The notes under the pieces were generated by a model. It ran no database searches and was not told where the DNA came from. It saw only the letters and a list, made by a program, of their open reading frames with translations. Below, piece by piece: positions 1-7,302 of a stretch of 10,533 nt of DNA (within the stretch, counting starts at the first letter, position 1; each line of letters opens with the position of its first letter). Made by a program: the position numbers and the translations under genes. Location: positions 1 to 10,533 of the forward strand of contig CAYHGV010000101.1 of NCBI GenBank assembly GCA_964356135.1, given 5' to 3'. The stretch is from CAYHGV01 sp964356135 (GTDB lineage Bacteria > Hydrothermota > Tepidihabitantia > CAYHGV01).

Positions 1-1
1 C

Positions 2-349
2 TGCGATTTGGCGCGGGCTTCGGGCGCGGTCTTCGTTGCCCGCTCGACCATCTACCATGTCACGCAGTTAGAACGGTTCATCCGCCTGGCAATCCAGAAA
101 AAAGGGATGAGCGTGGTCGAGGTGATATCCAACTGCCATACCCTCTACGGCCGGCTCAATAAAATGGGCGATGTGATCAAAATGATCGAATGGATCCGGG
201 ATAGTGCGCTGCCGGTCGAGCAAGCCGAGAAAAAAACTCCCGACGAGCTCAAAGGCAAATTCGTCACCGGCGTGCTCTGGAATACCGAAGCGCCCGAGTA
301 TTACGAGCTGTACCAAAAGCTACTGGAACGAGTGCAAGGCGCCGCATAG
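2..349 (+). CDS. korB: 2-oxoacid:ferredoxin oxidoreductase, beta subunit (3' part only)
   Basis: This is the C-terminal part of the thiamine-pyrophosphate-binding beta subunit of a 2-oxoacid:ferredoxin oxidoreductase (2-oxoglutarate type most likely), which decarboxylates a 2-oxoacid to its acyl-CoA and passes electrons to ferredoxin in the cytoplasm. The frame is open from base 2, so the gene is cut by the window edge; the TTG at position 8 is internal and not the start. The visible residues begin CDLARASGAVFVAR and include KGMSVVEVISNCHTLYGRLN, which matches the family's conserved region near the C-terminus (usually C-P/H-T-x-Y-G-R-x-N). The gamma subunit follows after 29 nt, as expected for a kor operon. 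The TPP site lies upstream and cannot be checked. The exact 2-oxoacid substrate cannot be decided from this part. Confidence 0.88.
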   Translation, partial: CDLARASGAVFVARSTIYHVTQLERFIRLAIQKKGMSVVEVISNCHTLYGRLNKMGDVIKMIEWIRDSALPVEQAEKKTPDELKGKFVTGVLWNTEAPEYYELYQKLLERVQGAA

Positions 350-378
350 ATGAGGCAAAGCAATCGGAAGGAGTTTGC

Positions 379-921
379 ATGCGCTGTGAAATCAGATTAG
401 CCGGCTCGGGCGGCCAGGGATTGCTGTTGGCGGGCAGGGTCTTAGCCGAAGCCGCCGCCGTCCATGACGGCAAAAACGCCACCCAGAGCCAGTCCTACGG
501 ACCCGAGGCGCGCGGTGGCGCCAGCCGCTCCGAAGTAATCATCTCGGATTCGGACATCGACTACCCCAAGGTCAGGCACATCGATTTTCTCCTGGCGATG
601 ACCCAGGAATCCTGCAGCAAATATCATCACGACCTGAAAGCGGACGGAATCCTGCTGGTTGATTCCGAATTTGTTTCGGCTATCCCCGAGGGAAAATTCA
701 AGGTCTATCAGGCGCCGATCACCGAAATCGCGATTAAAGAGATCGGCCGGCCGGTGGTCGCCAATATCGTCGCCCTGGGTTTAATCGCCGAACTTTCAGG
801 AATCGTCACCGAAGCGGCAATGGAAAAAGCGATTCGGTCCCGGGTGCCGAAAGGAACCGAAGATTTAAACCTGAATGCCTTTCGTGCCGGTGTCAAAGCC
901 GCCCAGGCGCTGAAGAAATAA
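379..921 (+). CDS. korC: 2-oxoacid:ferredoxin oxidoreductase, gamma subunit
   Basis: A 180-residue protein of the pyruvate/ketoisovalerate ferredoxin oxidoreductase gamma family. It is the small subunit that completes the multi-subunit KorABCD-type enzyme and helps form the CoA-side cleft. Sequence evidence: an N-terminal glycine-rich GSGGQG motif at residues 9-14 and the family-typical SYGPEARGGASRSEVIIS at 39-56. The length is normal for a stand-alone gamma subunit. The ATG is preceded by GGAAGGAG six bases upstream, which fixes the start. It lies 29 nt after the beta subunit and is almost certainly co-transcribed and co-assembled with it. The alpha and ferredoxin-like delta subunits would be upstream of the window. 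Which 2-oxoacid is used (2-oxoglutarate, pyruvate or branched/aromatic 2-oxoacid) is not settled by this subunit; Kor is inferred from the beta fragment. Confidence 0.9.
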   Translation: MRCEIRLAGSGGQGLLLAGRVLAEAAAVHDGKNATQSQSYGPEARGGASRSEVIISDSDIDYPKVRHIDFLLAMTQESCSKYHHDLKADGILLVDSEFVSAIPEGKFKVYQAPITEIAIKEIGRPVVANIVALGLIAELSGIVTEAAMEKAIRSRVPKGTEDLNLNAFRAGVKAAQALKK

Positions 922-997
922 TCTTACCGCCGATTGACGCGGCTCGACGCTGATTGCTTTCAGCTTGTCGTTCCGGGTAAACCGCACTGCGGCAACC

Positions 998-1026
998 GGG
1001 GAGTGTAGTCTTTCCAACATTTTTTT
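998..1026 (+). terminator. Possible weak intrinsic terminator after korC
   Basis: GGGGAG (998-1003) can pair with CTTTCC (1010-1015) using two G-U pairs, and is followed after four bases by seven T residues (1020-1026). It sits 77 nt past the korC stop and before the promoter-like site of the next gene. The stem is short and partly wobble, so this is tentative. Confidence 0.28.
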
Positions 1027-1054
1027 CAATAGTAGAAAACACTGCACTCGCTTA

Positions 1055-1082
1055 TTGACATTGTACCGAAACTATTTAAGCT
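1055..1082 (+). promoter_or_regulatory. Possible sigma-70 promoter of the repeat-protein gene
   Basis: A perfect TTGACA -35 box lies at 1055-1060. A poor -10 candidate, TAAGCT (1077-1082), follows with a 16-bp spacer; it keeps the first, second and last bases of TATAAT. A start site near 1089 would give a leader of about 20 nt, similar to the better promoter at 4244-4271. The -35 match is strong and the -10 match weak. Confidence 0.35.
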
Positions 1083-1109
1083 GGTTAGATCCAACCAAGG
1101 AGGTAACAA

Positions 1110-2549
1110 ATGAAGAAGTTGCTGGTTCTATCCATTTATCTCGCTCTGTTCTTCACCCCGGGGCGGGCATGGGAAAAAATCTACCACACGACAAACTCGG
1201 AGGCAGCCTACTCGGTCAAGCAGACTGACGATGGAGGGTATATCGTTACCGGATTTAAAACCACAATGACGACCGGCAGCGATGTCTATCTATTAAAAAC
1301 CGATGCCTGGGGCGATACGATTTGGACGCAAGTCTTCGGTCCAAAAGGAACTGATGTCGGCCAATCGGTGCTCGAAACTGACGACGGAGGCTATATCGTC
1401 GTCGGACAAACCGACTCGGCGGGCAGTACGCCGTGGGATATCTATCTCATTAAGACCACACCGGAGGGCCATCTTCAGTGGTACAAAACTTATGGTGGCC
1501 TCCTCACCGAATTTGCCTCGGATATCAAAAAAACGACCGATGGCGGTTATATCATCGTCGGGGCAACCAATTCTTCGGGCGCGGGCGGCGCCGATGTCTA
1601 TTTGGTCAAAACCGATGCCTCGGGCACGCTCAGCTGGAGCAAAACCTACGGTGGCAGCGCTGCTGATGGTGGTTTTTCAGTCCAACCGACCGCCGATGAC
1701 GGTTTTATTATTGTTGGAGCAACCTATTCTTTTGATGTCGAGGGAAGTGATATTTACCTCATTAAAACCAATTCCTGGGGCGATACCCTCTGGACGAAAA
1801 CCTACGGTGCCGCCGGTGATGATTGGGGCTACTGCGTCCAGCAGACATCAGACGGAGGTTACCTCATTACGGGACTGACGAATTACTTTGGGGCGGGCGG
1901 AAGTGATGTTTACTTCATTAAAACCGATTCCCTGGGTGAAGAAGACTGGACCAAAACGTTTGGTGGCAGTAAGGACGACGGCAGCTACTCTGCCCTGGAA
2001 ACCTGGGATGGCGGATTTATTATTACCGGCTGGACATACTCCTATGGTGCGGGTGGCAGCGATGTCTATCTTATCAAAATCGATGCCGCTGGCCAAACCA
2101 AATGGACTAAAACCTTCGGCATCAGTAACACCGATGATGCCGGCGCGTCAATTCAGCAGACCTCGGATGAAGGCTATATCATTGCCGGCTGGTTACATTA
2201 TCCGATCGGCGGCGACTATGATCTCTATCTTATCAAAACTGATTCTTTGGGCAGTTCCGGGGTGGAAGAAGTGGAAACCAAAACCACCCTCGCACCCGAA
2301 CTCAATACCCAATCGCCTGCCCATGGCGTTCTCAACTTCTCGTTCTTCCTGCCGACCCTGAACCGGGTCAAAGTCGAGCTCTATGATATTGCCGGAAAGA
2401 AAATCAGTGTGCTGGCTGATGGTGAAAAGCCTGCCGGCTGGCATCACTTAACCCAGAATCCTGGATTGCCATCGGGGATTTATTACCTCCGATTGTCGAC
2501 CGGGCTCTCTCAGGCGAGTAGTACCAAAAAGATAATTCTCTTTAATTAA
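1110..2549 (+). CDS. Secreted seven-repeat beta-propeller protein with type IX-like C-terminal sorting domain
   Basis: A 479-residue exported protein. Residues 1-20 are a signal peptide (MKKLLVLSIYLALFFTPGRA, likely cut after A20; no lipobox cysteine). Residues 21-384 are seven tandem repeats of 51-53 residues starting at about 21, 72, 124, 176, 228, 280 and 332. The consensus is W-x-K-T-[YF]-G-G, then QTxDGGYIIxGxT, then GSDVYLIKTDxxGD. Seven units suggest a closed seven-bladed beta-propeller. Residues 385-479 form a linker and a beta-sandwich tail (VKVELYDIAGKKISVL ... GLPSGIYYLRLSTG) like the Por/type IX sorting or FlgD-like tails of FCB-group bacteria. The start has AAGGAGG six bases upstream. 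A gap of 188 nt and a -35-like site suggest its own promoter. Function is unknown; a surface or extracellular binding role is inference. It has no evident link to the kor genes. Confidence 0.85.
   Translation: MKKLLVLSIYLALFFTPGRAWEKIYHTTNSEAAYSVKQTDDGGYIVTGFKTTMTTGSDVYLLKTDAWGDTIWTQVFGPKGTDVGQSVLETDDGGYIVVGQTDSAGSTPWDIYLIKTTPEGHLQWYKTYGGLLTEFASDIKKTTDGGYIIVGATNSSGAGGADVYLVKTDASGTLSWSKTYGGSAADGGFSVQPTADDGFIIVGATYSFDVEGSDIYLIKTNSWGDTLWTKTYGAAGDDWGYCVQQTSDGGYLITGLTNYFGAGGSDVYFIKTDSLGEEDWTKTFGGSKDDGSYSALETWDGGFIITGWTYSYGAGGSDVYLIKIDAAGQTKWTKTFGISNTDDAGASIQQTSDEGYIIAGWLHYPIGGDYDLYLIKTDSLGSSGVEEVETKTTLAPELNTQSPAHGVLNFSFFLPTLNRVKVELYDIAGKKISVLADGEKPAGWHHLTQNPGLPSGIYYLRLSTGLSQASSTKKIILFN
1170..2261 (+). 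repeat. Seven tandem in-gene repeats of about 156 bp (propeller blades)
   Basis: The coding region for residues 21-384 consists of seven units. Units 2-6 are exactly 52 codons, unit 1 is 51 codons and unit 7 about 53. Each unit begins with a TGG (Trp) codon. Blades differ at many positions at both protein and DNA level, so this is an old array and not a recent expansion. Confidence 0.85.
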
Positions 2550-2585
2550 CTATTCACCCTTACCGGGCGCGACCCCTGGTGACGG

Positions 2586-2603
2586 CTTCCCCGTAAGGGG
2601 AAG
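2586..2603. other. Small GC-rich hairpin in convergent gap
   Basis: CTTCCCC (2586-2592) and GGGGAAG (2597-2603) form a perfect 7-bp stem around a GTAA loop. It lies 37 nt beyond the repeat-protein stop and is followed on the + strand by purines rather than a T tract, so it is not a classical terminator by itself. It may act together with the larger hairpin that follows. Confidence 0.4.
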
Positions 2604-2611
2604 AAGGAAAG

Positions 2612-2644
2612 AAAAAATCCCCTCCCTTCAGAGGGAGGGGATTT
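2612..2644 (-). terminator. Intrinsic terminator between convergent genes (best for the - strand)
   Basis: AAATCCCCTCCCT (2615-2627) and its perfect complement (2632-2644) form a 13-bp stem with a TCAG loop. Read on the - strand the G-rich stem is followed by a run of six T (2612-2617), a good Rho-independent terminator for the lyase gene whose stop is at 2766. On the + strand the A/T end pairs and the short ATTTA tail may also stop transcripts from the repeat-protein gene, so it is probably bidirectional. Confidence 0.8.
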
Positions 2645-2765
2645 ATCCCGCACACTAATACCAATCCTACGATGGCAATCCCACCGGTCGAGCCATTACC
2701 GTCTCGGAAATTTTATGGCTCTACTCTCGTATTTCACAGGATGCCGGCGAGAGCACCGATAGCCG

Positions 2766-4214
2766 TTAGACCTGGGGACCGAAATCTTTTTTGAATGCCG
2801 CCACCAATTTCGCGCCCCAATTATCCAGCGCCGCTAACTTACCCACGAAGAATCTGAGCACCGGCGGCTCCTGAACGAACTTCAACCCGCCGACTAAATT
2901 TTTATTTTTTTCAAGCCACAGGAGCCGGTCGATGATATACTCGATGTGCGAAACCGAGTACACCCGCCGCGGCAGCGCAATCCGGGTGAGCTCAATATCG
3001 GCATAGACATCGTTGCCGTCCTTATCGCGGTCCATCGAGATCGTTCCCCGCTCCATTGCCCTCACCCCCGAGATGAGATAGAGCGCAGCGGTTAACGCAC
3101 CGGCGATGTAGTGCTCTTTGGGGATATGGGGGATGAATTTTCGTGCATCGACATGACACGCCAACCCACCGGGCGGAGTGACAACCGGTATACCGATCCC
3201 GTCGAGCTTGTTAACAAAATATTTTATCTGCTCAATCGAACTGCCGGCAACGGCCGGGTCAACCATTTCCCGCAAACCGACCGTCATCGCGCCGATTTCC
3301 CGCATCGACATACCGCCGTAGGTAAAAAATCCTTCGTAGACCGGCAGCCAGGGTTCTAAGAGGTCGTAGTACTTTTTATTATTCATCGCGATGCAGCCGC
3401 CCCGGACGCAGGTATTCTTCCGTCCGCTCATGTAGAATATATCCGGAATCGAGCACATCTCTTTTACGATATCCGCAACCGTTTTGTTCTCGTAGCCTTT
3501 TTCGCGCTGCCAGATAAAGTAAGCATTCTCGGTAATCAAGCTGCCATCAAGCACCAGCATCAGACCGTTTTCATCGCAGACTTTTCTGACTTCTTTGAAA
3601 TTTGCCATCGAAAACGGCTGTCCGCCGAGCAGATTGGTCGTCGCTTCCATGCGCACATAGCCGATCTTATCTTTCCCGTATTTCGTAATCGCAGCCTTCA
3701 ATTTCTGGATATCCATACACCCTTTGAACTGGTGGCTCGATTTGGTATTCAACGCTTCGTCCAGGAACAATTCCAGGCAGGCCGATTCACCGGTCACTTC
3801 GATATGGACTTTGGTCGTCGTAAAATGATAATTCGTAATGACCACCCCGCCCGGTTTGGAAAAGACCTTTGATAACAGGTGTTCGGCCGCCCGTCCCTGG
3901 TGAACATTCATCACATAGTTGTACCCGAGGACATCCTTCACCGCGTCTGCGAATTCGTAAAACGTCATGCTGCCGGCATAGGCATCGTCGGTTGAAATGA
4001 AAGCGGCAAACTGCTTATCGCTCATCGCATTGACGCCTGAGTCGGTCAACATATCGAGGAATACATCCTTGGTTTTGAGCTGAAAGGTATTGTAGCCCGC
4101 TTCTTCAAGCGCCCGCAGCCGCTCGGCCGCCGGCACGAGCGTGAGCTTTTGAACCATCCGTGCTTTGTGCATTTCGACCGGAATTACCTTGCCATCAGCT
4201 AACTTTATTTCCAT
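2766..4214 (-). CDS. Tryptophanase / tyrosine phenol-lyase family PLP enzyme (beta-eliminating lyase)
   Basis: A 482-residue PLP-dependent enzyme of the family that splits tryptophan or tyrosine to indole or phenol, pyruvate and ammonia. I aligned it by eye with remembered Citrobacter tyrosine phenol-lyase (TPL) and E. coli TnaA. Conserved residues, with TPL numbers in brackets: Y79 (Y71), R108 (R100) in HQGR, F131 (F123), N194 (N185) in NLLGGQP, D223 (D214), Schiff-base K266 (K257) in MSGRKN, R411 (R404, carboxylate), F455/F456 (F448/F449). R389 in AMERG matches R381, the phenol-binding arginine of TPL that TnaA lacks. Two important residues differ: R217 is L226 (DGSL instead of DATR) and H343 is L351. 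The substrate is therefore uncertain, and I give no symbol. The start has AGGAGG four bases upstream, and a consensus promoter lies just before it. It is transcribed as a single gene. Confidence 0.9.
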   Translation of the reverse strand: MEIKLADGKVIPVEMHKARMVQKLTLVPAAERLRALEEAGYNTFQLKTKDVFLDMLTDSGVNAMSDKQFAAFISTDDAYAGSMTFYEFADAVKDVLGYNYVMNVHQGRAAEHLLSKVFSKPGGVVITNYHFTTTKVHIEVTGESACLELFLDEALNTKSSHQFKGCMDIQKLKAAITKYGKDKIGYVRMEATTNLLGGQPFSMANFKEVRKVCDENGLMLVLDGSLITENAYFIWQREKGYENKTVADIVKEMCSIPDIFYMSGRKNTCVRGGCIAMNNKKYYDLLEPWLPVYEGFFTYGGMSMREIGAMTVGLREMVDPAVAGSSIEQIKYFVNKLDGIGIPVVTPPGGLACHVDARKFIPHIPKEHYIAGALTAALYLISGVRAMERGTISMDRDKDGNDVYADIELTRIALPRRVYSVSHIEYIIDRLLWLEKNKNLVGGLKFVQEPPVLRFFVGKLAALDNWGAKLVAAFKKDFGPQV

Positions 4215-4218
4215 TGTG

Positions 4219-4224
4219 CCTCCT
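4219..4224 (-). promoter_or_regulatory. Shine-Dalgarno of the lyase gene
   Basis: AGGAGG on the - strand, four bases before the ATG at 4212-4214. It supports the chosen start. Confidence 0.8.
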
Positions 4225-4243
4225 GTTAGTGGTTACGTGGCTC

Positions 4244-4271
4244 ATCATAGTAAGCTAATATTTTTTGTCAA
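4244..4271 (-). promoter_or_regulatory. Consensus sigma-70 promoter of the lyase gene
   Basis: On the - strand TTGACA (4266-4271) is a perfect -35 box and TATGAT (4244-4249) is a one-mismatch -10 box, separated by a 16-bp A/T-rich spacer. The expected start near 4237 gives a leader of only about 22 nt. That leaves no room for a TnaC-like leader peptide, so attenuation of the E. coli type is not indicated; a strong constitutive or repressor-controlled promoter is more likely. Confidence 0.8.
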
Positions 4272-4307
4272 TAGCGAGGTAACGCCTTTCTCGAACGATC
4301 CGCGACC

Positions 4308-5402
4308 CTAAACCGAGAGAACCGCTTTAATCGCCCGGATCAGTTTCCGGTTCTGCACTTCGGTGCCGATCGTGATCCGTAGCGCCGTCGGGAATCCGTA
4401 TTCCTTGATCGTCCGGGCAATGACACCTCTCCGCTCGAGCCCGACAAAAATATCTTGCGAATCCCGGTTGAAGTCGACGAAGATGAAATTGGCATAGCTC
4501 GGAAGAAAGCGCACACCGAGTTTATCCAGTGCTTGGTAGAGAAATTTCTTTCCCGCTTCATTAACTTCGATACTTCGCTTGACATGCCGGACATCATCTA
4601 ACGCGGCAAGCCCGGCAGCCTGCGACAGCCGGTTGACATTGAACGATATCCGCAGCTTCATCAGATTCTGGGCGATCTCTTTCCGGGTGATCGCATAGCC
4701 GAGCCGCACTCCGGCTAAACCGTATATCTTCGAGAAGGTTCGCAGGATAATGATATTCCGCCCGGCACGGAAATACTTAAACGAATCCGGATAGTCCTCG
4801 GCTTTAATATATTCGTAGTAGGCTTCGTCCATGACGACCAGGACATGGGGAGGAATCCGCCCCATAAACTGCTCGACCTCATCTTTGGTGACAATCGTGC
4901 CGGTCGGATTGTTGGGATTGGCAATGAAGACGATTTTGGTGTTTTCATTAATCACCCGCCCCATCGCTTCCAGGTCGTGGGTATCGTTCCGCATCGGCAC
5001 TTCGATCATCTGTCCGCCCGACTGGCCAATAGCGATCTTAAACCAGATAAACGCACCGCGGCTGACCACCGCATTGTCATCCGGGTTCAAATAGGCAATG
5101 GTAATCCAGGGCAGGATCTCGACCGAGCCGTTGCCGATGACCAGTTCCTCCTCCGAAACCTGATGCCGTCGTGCCAGTTTCTGCTTGAGATAGTAGCAGT
5201 TGTCATCCGGATAGAGCTGTGATTCATGCAGAGTTTTTCGGATCGCACGCACCGCCATCGGTGACGGGCCGATCGGATTTTCGTTCGAAGCAAGCTTGAT
5301 CACCTCGCCCCGCAGCTTCAATTCCCGAATCACCTCTTCAATCGGCCGACCCGGCTTATAGGTTGATATCGCTGCCAGATTAGATTTCGGTATAAGCTTC
5401 AT
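4308..5402 (-). CDS. hisC: HisC-type aminotransferase (histidinol-phosphate or aromatic)
   Basis: A 364-residue fold-type I PLP aminotransferase of the histidinol-phosphate aminotransferase family, of normal length. Visible motifs: TYKPGRPIEEV at 14-24, SNEN at 39-42, PNNPTGT at 163-169, DEAYYEY at 192-198, the PLP-lysine motif TFSKIYGLAGVRLGY with K225, and the carboxylate arginine R342 in LRITIGT. HisC converts imidazole-acetol phosphate and glutamate to histidinol phosphate and 2-oxoglutarate; related enzymes also transaminate aromatic amino acids. No other histidine gene is in the window, and the next gene downstream is a tryptophan/tyrosine-type lyase. An aromatic aminotransferase role is therefore a real alternative. 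The ATG has AAAGGAG five bases upstream. It follows the flippase-like gene by 41 nt, so co-transcription with that gene is likely. Confidence 0.85.
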   Translation of the reverse strand: MKLIPKSNLAAISTYKPGRPIEEVIRELKLRGEVIKLASNENPIGPSPMAVRAIRKTLHESQLYPDDNCYYLKQKLARRHQVSEEELVIGNGSVEILPWITIAYLNPDDNAVVSRGAFIWFKIAIGQSGGQMIEVPMRNDTHDLEAMGRVINENTKIVFIANPNNPTGTIVTKDEVEQFMGRIPPHVLVVMDEAYYEYIKAEDYPDSFKYFRAGRNIIILRTFSKIYGLAGVRLGYAITRKEIAQNLMKLRISFNVNRLSQAAGLAALDDVRHVKRSIEVNEAGKKFLYQALDKLGVRFLPSYANFIFVDFNRDSQDIFVGLERRGVIARTIKEYGFPTALRITIGTEVQNRKLIRAIKAVLSV

Positions 5403-5443
5403 GAGAGCTCCTTTCCTGTGAAGAAGTTAAACGGATGGTAGTC

Positions 5444-6412
5444 TTAAACAGTAGCATTGGTTTCGTTCCCCTTTCTTTTCGTAAAAATAAAAATAATGAC
5501 ACCGGCCAGACCAAAGATAATACTGATCACCAGGGTCGTCAAGGCAATTCCGACCGCCTTATCATAGGGGAGTCCGACCCGGGTAAAAAGAGTAAAGAAA
5601 CTCGCCTCCCGCAGCCCCAAGCCGCCGGGGGTGATCGGAATCATCGAAATCACTCCAATAACCGGAATATACAGGAGAAAATAGGCGACCTCGTGGATAC
5701 CAGCGGCGGCGAGATTGATAATAAACCAGAAAAGAGCAATGACCGACTGGATTGCGATCGAAAGCAGCAAACTGGCACCGAGTGCGGCTTTATGGTGCCG
5801 GTAGCGGGTCGTCGCTTCATAGATACGATCCAGCCGCTCGCCCAGTTTCAATATTCTAATCCGACGCAACAATCGACCTAAGAATTGATACACCCGCATT
5901 GAAAACAAAAGGCCGGCAAGCACCAGTAATACGCTCAACCCCACGATACTGAAAATAAAGAACTGACTCTGGCGATGGGTCAAAAAAAGATAAATCGAAA
6001 CCAGCAGAGCAAAGGCGAAAAGACCGACGAATCCAACCATCCGGTCAACAAAGGCTGCCGCAAAGGCAGTTGCCCGTTTATCACCCTTCATCGTATAGAC
6101 GACTCTCATAACATCACCGCCAATGGTCGTGGGGAGAATGGTATTAAACAAAAGGGCAATGAAGTAAAAGCGGAGCAGAGCTCCAAATGAAAAGCGCAAT
6201 TCCTGGGCATCGAGCAGTATCTTCCAGCGCCAGGTCGATACCAGCACAAATCCGAAGTAGCTCACGATCCCAAGCAGTAACAACAATCCGTTAAACGTTC
6301 GTACCGTCCGCAGAGTCTGGGCGATATTGACTTTCGAGAAAAGCCAGACCAGTAAACCGATGGCTAACACCACCCGCATAATCTCCCAGATTCTTTTCAA
6401 CGATTTATTCAT
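5444..6412 (-). CDS. Flippase-like integral membrane protein (YbhN / LPG synthase TM-domain family)
   Basis: A 322-residue inner-membrane protein of the lysylphosphatidylglycerol-synthase transmembrane family (PF03706-like), often encoded near glycosyltransferases and thought to handle lipid-linked substrates. About eight hydrophobic segments are visible, near residues 12-27, 42-60, 78-96, 120-145, 150-171, 209-235, 242-262 and 284-311. Family landmarks are NTILPTTIGGDVMR at 90-103 and IPITPGGLGLREA at 258-270. The cytoplasmic synthetase domain of full-length MprF is absent, so this is the membrane domain alone. It lies 33 nt after permease 1 and 41 nt before hisC. No clear Shine-Dalgarno precedes its ATG. 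Together with the upstream GT4 enzyme and ABC exporter it suggests envelope lipid or glycan work; that role is inference. Confidence 0.8.
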   Translation of the reverse strand: MNKSLKRIWEIMRVVLAIGLLVWLFSKVNIAQTLRTVRTFNGLLLLLGIVSYFGFVLVSTWRWKILLDAQELRFSFGALLRFYFIALLFNTILPTTIGGDVMRVVYTMKGDKRATAFAAAFVDRMVGFVGLFAFALLVSIYLFLTHRQSQFFIFSIVGLSVLLVLAGLLFSMRVYQFLGRLLRRIRILKLGERLDRIYEATTRYRHHKAALGASLLLSIAIQSVIALFWFIINLAAAGIHEVAYFLLYIPVIGVISMIPITPGGLGLREASFFTLFTRVGLPYDKAVGIALTTLVISIIFGLAGVIIFIFTKRKGNETNATV

Positions 6413-6445
6413 TGATGAATAGACCGATCATTCGCCCCAATCGCA

Positions 6446-7282
6446 TCAATAATGTGCCAGTGTTCCTTCCCGCCGGGTCTTCTTGTCGACGGTTGCGAAG
6501 ACCAGAAGCCCGACCGCTACCCAGATAACACAGAGCCCGAGCATCCGGAAGATGGCGGTGGGGACCGAAAAACCCATCTTTTCGCCGATCAGGAAGTGGC
6601 GGACCGCTAAAATCCCGTAGGTCGTGGGGAAAAAATAAGAGAATTTCTGCAAAAACACCGGCAGCACCATCAACGGATAGGCAACCGGCGTAACCACCGC
6701 GATAATTGTGCCCAGGGCTTCCGAGATCAGCCAGCCTTCTTTAAATATCAACGCCAACGCCGCCATCATCATCCCGATGCCGTAGAGCGCGACCAGCATT
6801 AAGGCGATTATCACCATCGACGGCACCAGCCCGCCGATATTGAACACCAGTTTAAAAATGAAATTGAGCAGCACAACCTGAACGAGAATGATCAACCCCT
6901 GGTGCATGGTCGAATGCAATGCCATCCCGCCGACATAGACCCAGCGCGGCACGGGCGCGACGAAAATCGACTCAAGCGTGCCGTAGAACTGTTCTTTCCG
7001 GAGCGAGAACCCCATCCCCCAGAGGGCGGTATTCAAAAACCCCATGAACGTGTAACCCAGAATCACATAGGTAACCACATCTTTGGTGCCAATCAGCTTG
7101 AAAAGATTTGAAGATTCTCTTCCCCCGACGAGCGCGATTCCGAAAAACAGATAGGGGAGGACATAAATAAACGGCTGCACCAGCTGGCGCAGGAAATCCA
7201 TTTTGTAGGAAAGCTCGATCTTCCACTCTTTGATATTCTCCGCCCAGATCGCTCTGAGATAGTGTCCAAGAATTTTAACCAT
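6446..7282 (-). CDS. ABC-2 type transporter permease (copy 1)
   Basis: A 278-residue permease with six predicted membrane segments (about 36-51, 70-92, 127-146, 153-180, 188-212 and 242-265). It has the ABC-2 hallmark of a conserved cytoplasmic stretch after the second segment, LRKEQFYGTLESIFVAPVPR (94-113). It is a paralogue of the permease encoded at 7599-8420: both share an R.E...GTLE.I.V.P core and end in TRR.GTLA.(H/Y). The two probably form a heterodimeric pore with the ATPase encoded at 8558-9559. The exported substrate is unknown; the neighbouring glycosyltransferase and flippase-like gene suggest a glycolipid, glycan or other envelope compound. The start is poorly marked: only GGTGG lies about ten bases upstream, and a repeat element (7303-7422) ends 20 nt before the ATG. 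Confidence 0.85.
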   Translation of the reverse strand: MVKILGHYLRAIWAENIKEWKIELSYKMDFLRQLVQPFIYVLPYLFFGIALVGGRESSNLFKLIGTKDVVTYVILGYTFMGFLNTALWGMGFSLRKEQFYGTLESIFVAPVPRWVYVGGMALHSTMHQGLIILVQVVLLNFIFKLVFNIGGLVPSMVIIALMLVALYGIGMMMAALALIFKEGWLISEALGTIIAVVTPVAYPLMVLPVFLQKFSYFFPTTYGILAVRHFLIGEKMGFSVPTAIFRMLGLCVIWVAVGLLVFATVDKKTRREGTLAHY

Positions 7283-7302
7283 TACAATTTTACCACCAAG
7301 CT

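Noticed and set aside
1303..1878. 191-codon + strand open frame inside the propeller gene
   Set aside because: It is a shifted reading of the repetitive coding sequence; the other frame has signal peptide, regular blades and a sorting tail.
4215..4307. TnaC-like leader peptide before the lyase
   Set aside because: The predicted start site leaves only about 22 nt before the ATG, and no short frame with a conserved Trp is visible.
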